A DNA stretch of 64,000 nucleotides from Sarcomyxa edulis (GCA_009761415.1 QUOL01000001.1:1426001-1490000); one strand, 5' to 3'; counted from the stretch's first letter, positions 53,154 through 64,000 are shown. Notes: generated from the letters alone by a model not told the origin. Numbers and translations: made by a program.

Positions 53154-53469
53154 AGCAGGAACTATAATCACTATAATCTTCCCGGACTCCATACTCAGTT
53201 ACTGGGACTTTTCGGATTACCCCGCTTGGACAGTTTTCCTCATCTTGGACTCGTGTTTTGCCGTGCATAATTGTATCTTGGAGACAACAGTCGATTCCCA
53301 ACAGAACAAGAACAACTGTTACCCTCCTACTGGACCATCTGCGAGCTTTGATGTACCCCTCTTTTCCAGCTCTTCTCGAAGTGAAGCAAACAGTCGCTGT
53401 GTGCGTTCAGCATTTGGCTACATTGAGTAGCATTAGCGATGCGATACGATGGAAAGAGGATATGAAGTG
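53154..53469. other. Convergent intergenic region UAP1 / taxilin
   Basis: 316 nt of 3' flanks of two converging genes. Nothing further is recognised. Confidence 0.45.
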
Positions 53470-55486
53470 TTAAATCACCTCTTTACAACATGATATAAGC
53501 TTGTCGATGAGCATCGTCTGTCCGTTCTGCGCATCCTCCAATTCCTTTTTCAGCACGTTGTTCTGTCGAGAGTCAATAACCCTGAGATATATACTGGTGG
53601 GCTGGGAAGTATCAGAGGGCAACGCACCTCTTCCTCTTGCTTTTCTGCCCGCACTTTGTCACCTTCTGCAAGCTGTTTCTGCTCCGCTGCTCGAGCCCGC
53701 GAAAGCAAAACTTCAAGCTCCTTGGAACGGATGACGCACTCAAAATGTCGTTCTCGAAGTTCATACTGACGGAGCACTTCCTTCAGTCGTTCACGAACAC
53801 TGCAATGACATTCAGTTAGTCCGTTCACGAGGAAGATAGAAGACAATGATACATACACGCCGTCAAATATCTCTTCCATGGTCCGCTTGGCTCTAGAGGG
53901 AATATAAATGCGTTAAAAATGTGCAAATCCACATGCGATGCGCAAACGCACTCTCTTGGATTTTCCGTCCAGTTCTTCTTTAGCTTCTGTCGTCGCGGGG
54001 CTGATAGCTCATCCTGTCAAATATTGTATTCAGTGAACGATTTCTCTCGGAGTGGAACGAAGATCATAGTCACCCAATCTTCGGTCGCCGAGCCTTCAGT
54101 CAGATCCATCAGTTCGACAGCAAGTATTTCATCTCCATCTTCCATCCCAGCCTCCTCCGGTGTCTGATCAGCCTCAATGGTCCTCCCATTATGTGTGAAC
54201 ACAAATTGCATGAATAGGCTCGGCACTGAAGACCCAGGGTTCTGCGTGCTTGCTGCTTCTGACTTCGCCGAGCCATTCATTTGATTCCCATCTCCACTTC
54301 CGACTCCTCCCTTGCCTTCCCCCTTCTTTCCTCCACTTCGCTCCATACGATCTGTCCATGCATTGAACAGTCTCGACAACTTGGTCTTGCGAGAAATTTT
54401 GAAGAACAGCTCGGCTCGATATCGACAAACGACTTTGACCACAATGTCCGGCATTTCTCGGTACTTGAGTTCTTGCATCTTGGCCTTCTCGGCGCGTTTC
54501 GTGATGTCGGACTTGACCTGGAGTAACTACATGTTCGGGATTAAGCTGAGAAATTGCATACAATATGGAAAGGGTTTACTGGGGAAACTTTACCTCGGCT
54601 TGGGCATCCTCGACGCATCGTGTCAGCCGTTTGCTGTCCTCCTATGATACATGTTCGAAGTCAATATAGAGAATTGAGCGCTACGAATGCCACCCACCCG
54701 CAATCTCTTGTTGTCCTATATAGAATGTAAGCATCATAGATATAGAACAAGCGTAGACCACACACCTTTTGCAATTCACGAGCCAGGTTTTCCATCTTGG
54801 TCTTGGTCTGGTTAGCTTTGGTTAGTTGACTTTTGGCTTGCAAACTTCGTTAACGGGCGAAACCAAATGGTAAGAAGAGCTGAAAAACCTGCGTCCTTGT
54901 CCTTGACTAACTTCTGCTTTTCCTTTGCGTGATCGCGTTCCACTCTCTTCAACTCTGCGAACTATGCCGTCAATACCGAGTCAGCGAAGACCACGGGACC
55001 GGATTCGACTGAATATATGCTTACCAGTTCAATGTACTTTGCATGTATTGCATTCTCCTCCATCCCCTTCACCGACTTTTGCGCTTCCTCCGCTATGTGC
55101 GATGTTAGCTATTAAGTTCGAATTTCGGCGACAGACCTCTGCGCACCAAATCGTTTCTCTTCCTCCTCTTCGAGAACTTCTTCCTCCTCCAATGCAGCAA
55201 TCCTACTCTTTAGACTCTCGTACATTTGCGCCGGATCCACAGGAGCCTCGGGCTTCTTCTTTCCCTTCTGAGTTTGTGGATGGGTCCCATTGACTGTAGT
55301 ATGATGGTTATGCGGAACAGGATTTGGACGAGCCGTTGCGGGTGGATGTGTATGATTTGGAGGAGCTGGTGGGGCGACAGCTGGAACTGGAGGTGCTGGA
55401 CCGGTCGGAAGAGGCTTCGCCAGCCTTGGACCAGGAACAAGTGGCGGGTGGGATGGAGTTGTAGTCGTTCCGTTCATAGTCGCCAT
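53470..55486 (-). CDS. Taxilin with an inserted SUMO-like domain
   Basis: Taxilins are coiled-coil proteins that bind syntaxins and act in vesicle traffic. The N-terminus is Pro/Ala/His-rich (MATMNGTTTTPSHPPL...), then acidic (LEEEEVLEEEEEKRFGAQ). The taxilin coil is built from small exons: HAKYIEL, FAELKRVERDHAKEKQKLVK, SQLTKANQTKTKMENLAREL, DNKRLR, EDSKRLTRCVEDAQAE, and after an interruption DELSAPRRQKLKKNW, AKRTMEEIFDGV, VRERLKEVLRQYELRERHFE, ending MLIDKLISCCKEVI. The interruption is one exon, 54074-54517 (444 nt, phase 0 at both ends). It encodes a ubiquitin-like fold: PDIVVKVVCRYRAELFFKIS, RKTKLSRLFNAWTDRM, a Gly/Lys/Ser-rich insert, FMQFVFTHNGRTIEADQTPE, then EAGMEDGDEILAVEL. It has no C-terminal Gly-Gly. 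Taxilin identity is firm; the domain insertion is read directly but needs transcript proof. Confidence 0.85.
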
Positions 55487-56361
55487 CCCAGAACGTGGAA
55501 TCGGTTGCGTTTAAATAATTAGACACCTGGATCTCGTCCGTCGACGTGAAAGTGGACCTGCAAATAAGCGTCGGCACTTGTTTTGGCCAGATTATTGCCA
55601 CACGTCGGGGACAATTGTCGAGGACCAAGACCTTGTAAATATGTAACGCTCCGGGCGGCGACTCGCAGTCCAAGATACAATAAAAGTGGAAGCAAACGGC
55701 GGTGTCCCGTAGTGGTCGATCGTCAAAAGCAAACACCGATGTTTGTGACTATCCGGGTTTTCTGACTGGTCAAAGTTGGACACAAAGTCTGTGCTTGTAG
55801 CAGTATTTTCACAGGAGTTTTGGCTACCGCACACTGACGAATACTAGTCAAGAATAGATATAGAGATGCAATAAGTACGTGACAATCAACAGTAATCTAA
55901 TGGGGAACAAAAACATAATGAAGGCCTCCGAAAACGACCTCTTTATAACAATACCGACCTCCCTCATCTCCGAGGGACATGGGATATCAGCCAGGTAGAA
56001 CGAGCACTTGCATAGTCTTGCCCGTGGTAGACTGTCTCGGCGAGATTTCGATCGATATTGCAACATGAATATCCGATAAAATCAACATAACCACTGAAAT
56101 CTGATCAAGGTCCGCATCAGACTTATCGTCAGAAAGCATTGTCTAGTGTCAATCAGAGGAACATCGAGCAGGACGTCAAGGCCCGAGGGAGGTGTTGAGT
56201 CATACTATAATAATTCCCACGCCCAAGAGCGTCACGCGAGTCGCGTTCGGACGCGTGCTCAACGGGCTCAACAGCGAGCACGACTTTCACTCATCTTCGA
56301 GCCACAACACTCCATCGATATATATGCGCGCGTATCTGTTGCATGCTTCTCAATTTAGATC
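55487..56361. other. Divergent intergenic region taxilin / BRCA2 homologue
   Basis: 875 nt between two divergent start codons. A 70-residue frame at 56146-56358 (+) directly precedes the BRCA2-like gene, but it has no recognisable content and is probably leader sequence. No RNA gene is seen. Confidence 0.45.
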
Positions 56362-59300
56362 ATGAGCTTACGATCTTGGCCTACAGACTCTCAAAGGTCT
56401 CCTTCTAGTTCTCCAGCTCGTAAACGACAACGGCTTTCTTCTCCCACTTACGATGAACAACTCGACGATGTCAGCCAGGAGGATATCGCTGCTTTTGATG
56501 AAATAGAATACAGGCTATCACAGCAACCACAACAATCACCTCGCGGGTCACAACCCATATACACCAGCCAGGAGGCGAAGGAAAGACGAGCAAGGGCCAT
56601 TGCAGAGGCCCTCAGGAGAGAGGAGAACGATCTTGAAGATGATCCATCCTCGTCGTTGGACGGGATCAATGTACTGGATCAAGTCGAAAGCTCTTCCCGG
56701 GTTCCACTGGTGCAGTTTCAGGACGATCCTGATAATCCGTTCAATGCTAGCCCAAATTCGACGGAATTTTCCTTCGCTCAAAATGCCACAAAGATACATT
56801 CGGATTCTGGATCTGGGCTGAAGTCTGCTTTCAAGTTAGCCTCGAATGTCTTGCCGAACCTCATGCATACTTCCCACTCACGCTCACCATCTCCTGAGAT
56901 TCCACCGGAAACTGATTATTCAACCTGGTTCCAACCCGAGCAAGCCTTGCCCACAAGCCTTCCCCCCGTCGGATTTCAGACAGCCAAATTTGCCTCGGCA
57001 TCTTCGATACCCACTGCAGGATTTATGAAAGCATCCAACAAAGGATGGATTGCGCCCTCTGTTGCTGCATTAGCTAAAGCAGAGGAGAAAATGAAACGGA
57101 TATGGCAAGAAGGTGACACAGACCAACGATTGCAGCCCACTGATGAGAATCTTCAGTCAACATCTGTTGCTGCTCCAGCATTGGCTTCGAGTGCCCAATC
57201 ACCTCACCGACCCGTCTTCCGTGCTGTCCAGAACTCCAAATCATATACCTCTCCAGGAACACCAACACCCGCACCAGGATTTGTCCGACCGTCAATCTCC
57301 TCACCCAGTGGCATCAACTTTCTCAAAGAAAAAGGAAACGCCAAATCATTCAAATCCCCCCTCATCAATTCGACAATAAATGCCACGCCTAACACAGGAT
57401 CACCGCTGAATCCTAGCCATCTCAGACACGCGTCTGCTTCATTTACTACAGCAGGATCTCAACATCCTTTTACCTCTACTTCGATTGCGATTACGGCCAC
57501 TCCATTGCGCTCAGCAGCCGCATTCACCACACCTGTGCGCTCTGTAGCTTTCACCACCCCAGTCCGCTCTCTCGGGCTTGTGCCTCGCGGGGGAGCTGGC
57601 ACCATGCGGAACAGCATTACTCCCGGTCCCTCCAGGTTTGTAACGCCTTTCAAGGTAGGCATGGCGCCTGGAGAACCTGGACGGAATCAGCTCGAGGAAC
57701 GAGAAAAGTTCGCGTTGCCTGTACAGACGCCTGCTCTTTCCAAACCGCACGAAGGTTGGCTCGCTGAGGAACGGCAATTTGACCCATTGTTCGATGCAGA
57801 TAAACGGCGATCAAGATACTTCAACCTCGGTGAGAGCTCCTCGTTCATTTCCCTGTGACCATTTTAATAGAGCTTGTGTGTCAGAGAAACCGCCAAACAG
57901 AAAGATTCTAGCTACTTCTGGTTTGGTTCCTCAGTCTTACAGCAACAGTGATCTAGAGTCCTTGGGCATGTATGTGTCGACTTTCTCTACGTGCCTTCGC
58001 AATTATTTTGACATCTTTGGGGCATAGAAATGGGTCTGAACTGAGCCAAATCACCCCGGAGCTAGCAAAGTACTATTCCTTTCATATACCCGCAACTTCT
58101 TCCACGCCTGCACTTCCACTGACGGACAATATACGCGTCCTCGGACCTGCGGACGCCTTGGATGAACTGCTTGATCGTGGGTGTTGGTTAGCGAGCAAAC
58201 CCTGGGTGGACAATCACTGGTGCCTTATCCTATGGAAGCTTGCTGGTATGGTCTTTCTTGACCCAGAGCGCGAGACTGGCGAAGAGAAGGATAAAAGGTG
58301 GTCCTGGAACGAAGTTATGCGACAATTACTGTACAGGTAGGACGCATCGTCTCTGCGTATTTCGTGTTATCTGAGATCCCTCGCATTCCATCAGATATGA
58401 ACGGGAGCTGAATGGTGGCACGCGTCCTCCACTTCGACAAATAGCTACTCAGGATGCTCCAGCGTCTTGTCCGATGGTCCTTTGCGTCTCAAATATAACG
58501 TGGTCTTCAGCAGGGCTTACTGACGACGGTATGCCTATTGAATCGCACCCCGAACTTGAAGTTACCGATGGGTGGTATCGCATCCGAGCTCAAGTCGACG
58601 CGCCACTCGCAAGGGCCATACGAAAGGGTGTCATCCGAGTTGGGAGGAAGATCGCCGTGGCTGGTGCTCGGGTGAGTTCTACCCTTCAAGAGGCTCTAGA
58701 TTGCAGCTCAACTCACTCTTTGGATGCCATTCTTGCGTCGAACAGCTGTCGTCTGAGAGAAAAGATCCCATGGAGATTTTGGAAGCTTACAACTCAATAA
58801 AGCTGGTCTTGTCTGGTAACTCGTCGCATATGGCTCCATGGCATGCAAAGATGGGATTCCAGCTTGGCCCATTTATCTCCACTTTCCATAGTCTGACTCC
58901 AGATGGGGGAAACGTGGCCGTGATGGATATCGTGGTGACCAAGGTTAGTGTACTATAGCTCCTTTGTAGCTATCTCATTCCATTGCCGTGATTTACAGAC
59001 ATATCCTGTTGCGTTCCTGGAATTCATCGAGACCGAAGATGGGCAGAAGCATCGAGAAGGACCAAGGAGCGAGAACGAGGAGGCAAAAGTGCAAGAAAAA
59101 TGGAAGGTATGTGATCAATGAAGCATTAGCAAGATGGAATCTCTAACTGCTTGAGGTCTTGCCAGAAACGAAGAGAAGTGGAAGAGTCCAAATTACGATC
59201 GGAGCTCGAGAAGAAACTAAATCGATATGAAGGTTACGTCGAACGATTGGAAAGACGAGCTGGTAATCGTTTCAACCCTGGGGTTGATGGTGCGTATCAT

Positions 59301-59924
59301 AATCTCTCCTCAGAAAATAGTGTGTATTCATGCGGTATCACAGATGATGGACCTCCAGACCAGATTGAAAGTCTGTTCGAACAATTGGAAGATCCACATG
59401 AAGCTCTGGAAACGCTGTCGAGGGTCACCTCAAACGAGGCTGGTTGGTTAGCACGCTACATTCGTGACCGTGCGGAAAAAGATCGAGAGTCAATTGGGGA
59501 GGAAATTTCTCAAGAGCTCGCGGTATTTATGATTTGATCTCTGATCTAACGCCTGAAAGGCTCATTCAACATGCAGATCCTGTGTCCACCTCGGGAGGTA
59601 CGAAACTTTAGGGTCATAATTGTTCAAGATGCATGCACCCGCCGACGTCCTGCAAACCGCGAAGCACAGTTGACAGTGTGGGACGTCTTGAATCTCTCGC
59701 TTTCCGAAGGAAGCACGGCTGGCGCTTTCGAAGTTGGCCATCGTTTCCTCGTGCGTAACACGCATTCATTTGAACTTTCATAGTGCTCAATTTCAATGTT
59801 CTTGAAGGTGACAAATCTCATGCCTACTCAGAAAGGTGCTTGGATGGATTGCGAACCAGGTTCAGAGGTATATCTTAGCACACGACGGGATTCTAGGTGG
59901 ACAAAGATGAAGTCTCAAGTTTAG
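56362..59924 (+). CDS. BRH2: BRCA2/Brh2 homologue (recombination mediator)
   Basis: Loads Rad51 on single-stranded DNA during double-strand-break repair. The first exon (about 56362-57831) is a disordered N-terminal region with one BRC motif near residues 219-243: FMKASNKG, then SVAALAKAEEKM, matching the F-x-x-A-S-x-K ... A-L-x-K-A pattern that binds Rad51. Next comes the DNA-binding domain. Its helical part begins SELSQITPELAKYYSF and includes WCLILWKLAGMVFLDPE and WSWNEVMRQLLYRYERELN. OB1 follows with MVLCVSNITWS, ELEVTDGWYRIRAQVDAPLA, IRVGRKIAVAGA, GGNVAVMDIVVTKTYPVAFL. Then a charged helical stretch (possible tower) and OB2 (REVRNFRVIIVQDA...GHRFLVTNLMPTQKGAW). It ends TKMKSQV. No OB3 is seen. 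A single BRC repeat is also what Ustilago Brh2 has. Confidence 0.93.
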
Positions 59925-60001
59925 AACTTACTTAGATTATCTTGCTGGCAGACAAGGGAGACAAGGGATTAAACGGCTGTATTAGATAGATGTAACCCTT
60001 T

Positions 60002-61696
60002 TCATGAAGAAAGACCGTATTTCTTCAGCACGCTCTCGTAGTGGCCAACATCTTCATGCCCCATGCACACAACAGTCGCTTTTTTACCCGAGCTAGGCCC
60101 GAATATCCGCTCTGCGACACGTCTGATATCTGCTCCTGTAACTTTGTCGATTTCTTCCGTCATCTCCATGACCGAAATCTTGCGACCGTGCACGAGAATC
60201 TGATGCAATATCAGAGACTATCCATTGATAAATGAATATGATCAAGAAACTCACCTGTCGACCGAGATCCTCGACTTCAATTGCTCTGCTCTCCAAAGCC
60301 ATCATTAGACTGGACTTGAGTTGATTTTTGGCCCGGTTGAGTTCTTCTTGTGGAATCGGTGTGTACATCATCAAGCTCAGCTGATTCACGAGGTAAGGCA
60401 TGATCTGTGATGGGGTGTTGCCTCCTCGGGCACCTGAAGCGGCAGGAACGAACGAAGCAAAGAGTCCGAAAAGCGAAGAGTCGCTATAGATGTGGTGGAA
60501 TGACGCGCAATGGTCGATTTGTGGATAGTGGTTGAGGATGTGGGTATATAGACGAGAGTACATTCCTTTTCCTGGTCCACCTGGAGGCAATGGTTTAGTT
60601 GGGGGATAGAATAGGAGCGTACTATTTCGTACCTGCAGAGAAGCTGCCTCCCCCTCCCAGAAGGACCTGCATTGTTGCGAGGATGTAGATGTCACTATCG
60701 TGTATTCCGAATCCTTCGTATGCGATGTACAGGTGATCAAAGTCTTGTTCTGTATCATGAACAAACCGATGTCCACCAGTGTATGCTGGAGGTGACAAAG
60801 CGTCGGAAACGGCATTGGGGAAGAGGTACGATGCTGCCCGAGTGAGAGGTTTAGTGATTGATGGGAGAGAAGGGGATAACAAGTGCGGCGGAGCTTGTAA
60901 TGTGCTTGGTCTTGATGTAGCCTGCGAAGGGCTATATTTAAGAGACGAAAAATACTTGTCTGCGAGTTCCACTAGCTCTTCGTGTCGCATTCCAGCTCCA
61001 GCAATGACCATATTTTCAGGTCGATACCATTCCTTCATGGAATGGCGAAGTGCCTTTGCATTAATGGAATTTATCCGTTCTTCAGGACACAAGAGAGGGT
61101 TTCCCAACCCTCTCTTGTTGAACGCAACTTCGTGCAAGATTTCGGGTAGAATCATGTCTGGTTTTGCAGTAATTTCGCGGATTTCATATCGAGCTGCATC
61201 TCTCTGGGCTTCAATCTCCTCAGGAAGGAAAGATGGATTGAGAACAGTATCGGATATGAGCGATAGCGCGAGTGGGGTAGCTTGGTGGAAATGGGATGAT
61301 TGGTACATGATGGATTCCCTTGACGAGGAGCACATTATTTGACCACCCATGGAATCTATGGCGGTGGACATTTCAATATCTGTGCGAGTGTCTGTTGTCT
61401 GAGTGTTCGAAGCTTAGCGTGGGGTGAAACGAGAAATTTGAGAGAATGAGTACCTTGAAGGCCATTCTATCAAGAAAATGGCTGACTCCGGATGTCGAAG
61501 GAGACTCATAACGAGAGCCTGCGTCGACATAGAGCCCCAGGGACGAGAAGTGTCCAGGAGAAGACTCTGTTGCAACGCGAATTTTGTTGGGCAGAGTTGT
61601 TATCTGGACCGAAGAGCTTGGTGTTGCAGATTTGGATATGTTGCGCCGACATATATCATGGCTGCGTCGCACCAGCGAGGTCGTGGTTTTGCGCAT
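60002..61696 (-). CDS. MAS2: Mitochondrial processing peptidase alpha subunit
   Basis: Regulatory subunit of the matrix protease that removes presequences from imported proteins. The N-terminus [20 protein letters not shown] is itself a basic presequence. The protein continues [31 protein letters not shown] and [13 protein letters not shown]. This last replaces the zinc motif HxxEH of the beta subunit, as expected for alpha. The glycine-rich substrate loop is intact after splicing: [21 protein letters not shown]-terminal parts are [37 protein letters not shown], and [24 protein letters not shown]. About five exons. Convergent with BRH2, 77 nt between stop codons. Confidence 0.95.
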
Positions 61697-62179
61697 AGTG
61701 AATGAGCTCGACGAGTCGAGGACCTGGAGTTGAAACCGAGAGAGAGTCGACGCTGCCGTGTTGCCGCGAAAAGACGTGTGTTGCCTACTGAAAGTAACAC
61801 CACCAAACTACCGCCTGTGCTGGACTTTGAAAGGATTTTGGGAGACCAAGAACATTCCTCACTGCACATGCATTGACAGGATGTACATTCATGTTAAAAT
61901 TGATCCAGTACCCTAGAGTTCTAAACACTGCACAAAGGGACTTTGCCTGGTAGACATAATGTTGAATTCCACTCAAATTCAACCCGAAAGCCTGGGGCTG
62001 CCCCGGCTGAGCAGTTTGATATGTTCTAATTCCATAAGATTGAGAACCCGTCGAAGGCTTCAGCACAGAGCCCCGTCGTACAACTGTGCAGACATCAGTC
62101 ATGCATTGAGGAGAAGAAACACTGGAAAGACCTTGAGTCCTGTGCCTCACAAAATGGGACGGATGAATGAGTTTAGCGT
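61697..62179. other. Intergenic region MAS2 / tRNA-Cys
   Basis: 483 nt upstream of MAS2 and upstream of the tRNA gene. Nothing else is recognised. Confidence 0.45.
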
Positions 62180-62259
62180 GGTTCCTTGGCTTAGCGGTTA
62201 TGGCATGTGATTGCAGTTTAAAAATCACAGGGTCTCGTGTTCGAATCACGAAGGAACCT
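62180..62259 (+). tRNA. tRNA-Cys (anticodon GCA) with 7-nt intron
   Basis: Folds as a cloverleaf. Acceptor GGTTCCT (62180-62186) pairs with AGGAACC (62252-62258). A short D stem starts GC at 62189. The anticodon stem TGTGA (62206-62210) pairs with TCACA (62225-62229). The T stem TCGTG pairs with CACGA around loop TTCGAAT. The loop carries TTGCAG, then seven extra bases TTTAAAA (62217-62223), then A. At the canonical 37/38 position these are an intron. Anticodon GCA at 62213-62215 reads Cys codons. The discriminator base is T (62259), the universal tRNA-Cys identity base, which supports the call. Confidence 0.85.
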
Positions 62260-62260
62260 C

Positions 62261-62265
62261 TTTTT
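62261..62265 (+). terminator. RNA polymerase III terminator of tRNA-Cys
   Basis: Run of five T on the coding strand, beginning two bases after the discriminator base, the normal Pol III stop signal. Confidence 0.75.
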
Positions 62266-63347
62266 GTGATCGTGCAGAACTGCCTGTGCCCGCAGATTCT
62301 TTTCTGAGTGTATAGCTGTAGCCTGTATGAAGGGCGCTATATGTTTTTCATGCATTTCTCTGTCCTCCTGGATACCGAATAGCCTGGTCCCTGTATAAGG
62401 AACTTATTAGGAGATGAGCCAACTTATTTATTCTACCTTCCTCATTAGCTTGTCTTTCTGATGTAAGGTGGTACCTCGTACATATCTACCACTAGAATCC
62501 ATATCATTGTCGCGTTGCTTATCACTTTCGGAGAAAACCGTTCATAAGCCTTGCCCCCAGCGGAACTAATCAAGAACATTGTGTCATGCTACTCATGCTA
62601 TCAGTGATGGTCCCACATGCTCCTGAAGCAGATGCACAGTACTAGAAGACAATGTGGGAGTACTCCGAGCTTCTGTACTACCAAATACGCCCGGGAAGCA
62701 AGCAACTATGCAGCTACGACGCGTTAATCACGTGAACACACAGTGTTCGATCCGACCGGCGACAGCAATCGAGAATTGATCGAGAATTTCCCATATCCCG
62801 TACTTTCTGGTCGTAAGTGTCTTGGAATGATAAGTAGTACCCTGTAGTACCTCGGAAGTCGTGAGCAATGAGGCCTGGTGCTTGATATGTTGAAGCTGGA
62901 ACCGGATGTTTTCGTGAGTCACGTCCGTCCATAGATCTGGACCCCCAGACTGTTTGATCTCAAGGGTGTTTGTTCGGGCCATGGACATCCCGCTTGCATT
63001 TGATTTTTTGCTCATGCAGTCTGCTCCCGTTCGGCTTGTGAGACGAACGGAAACAGCGCTGAAGATGTCCCAGCGACGACAGCCGACGACCCGATAGGAT
63101 CCGTTGGGCGAGAGCTCACACATCGTGGCTGACATCGAAAGCCGGTCTGCAACGACGTGCTGCGACATCAAGCGCCAGTCTTACAGAAGACGTTCCTGGG
63201 GCCCAATGACTATGAGAAGATATATAATCCATCTCACCTAACAATGTTCCGGTCGGCTCGGTATTTCCCGGCAAATCCAGGTTCATTTCGCCCCTATGGC
63301 AGGCATATAAATCATCTGAATCATCTTCTGCTTCCTCCTTCGCCATC
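62266..63347. other. Intergenic region tRNA-Cys / ceramidase
   Basis: About 1.1 kb. It contains a minus-strand frame of 147 residues (62728-63171) with no family resemblance and no obvious splice continuation, which I leave uncalled. The right end should be the ceramidase promoter. No repeat or RNA gene is seen. Confidence 0.4.
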
Positions 63348-64000
63348 ATGGCCCTCAACTCTACTGTTCTCTCGTCGACTCACGGAGCATGGGGTCCTGT
63401 AACCGCAACCTTGGACTGGTGCGAAGTACGCCGCCGAGCTCACATAGTACTCATACCATTCAACTCTTACTTATCTTGCATTCGCAGGCAAACTACCAGT
63501 TCTCTTACTATGTCGCCGAAATGGCAAACACCATCTCCAATCTCTTCTCAATCGCTATAGCCATCCTGGGTTACAACCTTGCCCGCCAGGAATCACTACC
63601 AACGCGGTATTTCGCTGGATATATAGTGCGCTATCGCCCTCTCTTTTCTTTCTCATTGTAACAAATCCGTTCCAGGGCTTTGGTTTCATAGGAATCGGTA
63701 GCTTCTTCTTCCACGCCAGTCTACTCTTTCAAGCCCAGTTAGCGGACGAACTACCCATGATCTACGTCGCGAGTTATAGCCTGTTCATCGTGTTCGATAA
63801 AGGCCCTGGTTTCAACATTCATACCCCACGAGCGCGCTCCATCATCGCCTCCGTTCTGCTCTTTGACGTCCTATTCACGTGGAGTTAGTGAGTAGATATG
63901 ATCCTGCACTCCGCCTCACGACAGTGTTGGTTAAAATTTGACCCTTCTGTCGTAGCTATTTATACCGAAACCCCGTTTATCATCAACTCGTATTCGGTAG
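63348..64000 (+). CDS. Alkaline ceramidase (YPC1/YDC1, ACER family), truncated at right edge
   Basis: Multi-pass ER membrane hydrolase that cleaves ceramide into sphingoid base and fatty acid. Starts MALNSTVLSSTHGAWGPVTA and reaches LDWCE, which after a short intron joins ANYQFSYYVAEMANTISNLF; the LDWCE-N-Y motif is a hallmark and supplies a metal ligand. The next helices follow: IAIAILGYNLARQESLP, then GFGFIGIGSFFFHASLLFQA with the conserved His, and LADELPMIYVASYSLFIVFD. The frame runs off the window after YLYRNPVYHQLVFG, so about half of the protein is present. Introns use GTACGC and GTGCGC donors. Phytoceramide versus dihydroceramide preference cannot be told. Confidence 0.92.

Noticed and set aside
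54017..54478. SUMO-like segment as a separate gene starting at MQELKYREMP
   Set aside because: No promoter space, the exon has good splice sites on both sides, and the frame continues in phase into the taxilin half on each side.
62211..62224. Reading the tRNA as intronless with a 14-nt loop
   Set aside because: Nuclear tRNA anticodon loops are 7 nt; removing 7 nt at 37/38 gives a normal loop and a Cys anticodon that agrees with the discriminator base.

Overview
This is a 64 kb stretch of nuclear DNA from a filamentous fungus, most likely a basidiomycete (probably an agaricomycete). The genes are closely spaced and almost all are cut by many short introns of about 45-65 nt, often with very small exons. 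The recognisable proteins are fungal housekeeping proteins: a Brh2-type BRCA2 homologue, class I myosin, a UCS chaperone, OAC1, EXG1 and UAP1. I see no ribosomal RNA, intact transposon or CRISPR array. The assignment to a lineage is an inference from gene structure and protein resemblance. I could not run a search.

Layout, left to right: GOS1 Golgi SNARE (-, runs off the left edge); an NTF2/SnoaL-like protein (+); an Sro7/tomosyn exocytosis protein ending in an R-SNARE-like motif (-); a very long coiled-coil protein of unknown role (-); a small one-helix membrane protein (+); a Ser/Thr-rich single-pass membrane protein (-); a full ABCC-type ABC transporter (-); an RNF126-type RING ubiquitin ligase (+); a secreted pepsin-like aspartic protease (-); a 2.3 kb gene-poor gap; an ARMT1-like DUF89 phosphatase (-); a second gap; riboflavin synthase (+); a disordered conserved protein (+); myosin-I (-) followed by its probable UCS-domain chaperone (-); TRM6 (+); an MDM1-like PXA-RGS-PX protein (-); OAC1 (+); an exo-beta-1,3-glucanase (-) divergent from UDP-GlcNAc pyrophosphorylase (+); a taxilin with an unexpected SUMO-like domain (-); a BRCA2/Brh2 homologue (+); mitochondrial processing peptidase alpha (-); tRNA-Cys; and an alkaline ceramidase (+, runs off the right edge).

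Functional themes: secretion and membrane traffic (GOS1, Sro7/tomosyn, taxilin, MDM1-like), actin and endocytosis (myosin-I beside the UCS chaperone that folds myosins) and the cell wall (EXG1 and UAP1 sharing one divergent promoter). The most striking item is the taxilin gene. One symmetric phase 0-0 exon of 444 nt places a SUMO-like fold inside the taxilin coiled coil, and removing that exon restores a family-like spacing between the two conserved taxilin blocks. Other noteworthy points are two GC-AG introns (GOS1 and riboflavin synthase), microexons of 12-48 nt that carry catalytic or metal-binding motifs, a start codon alone in its exon (myosin-I), and a tRNA-Cys with a 7-nt intron.
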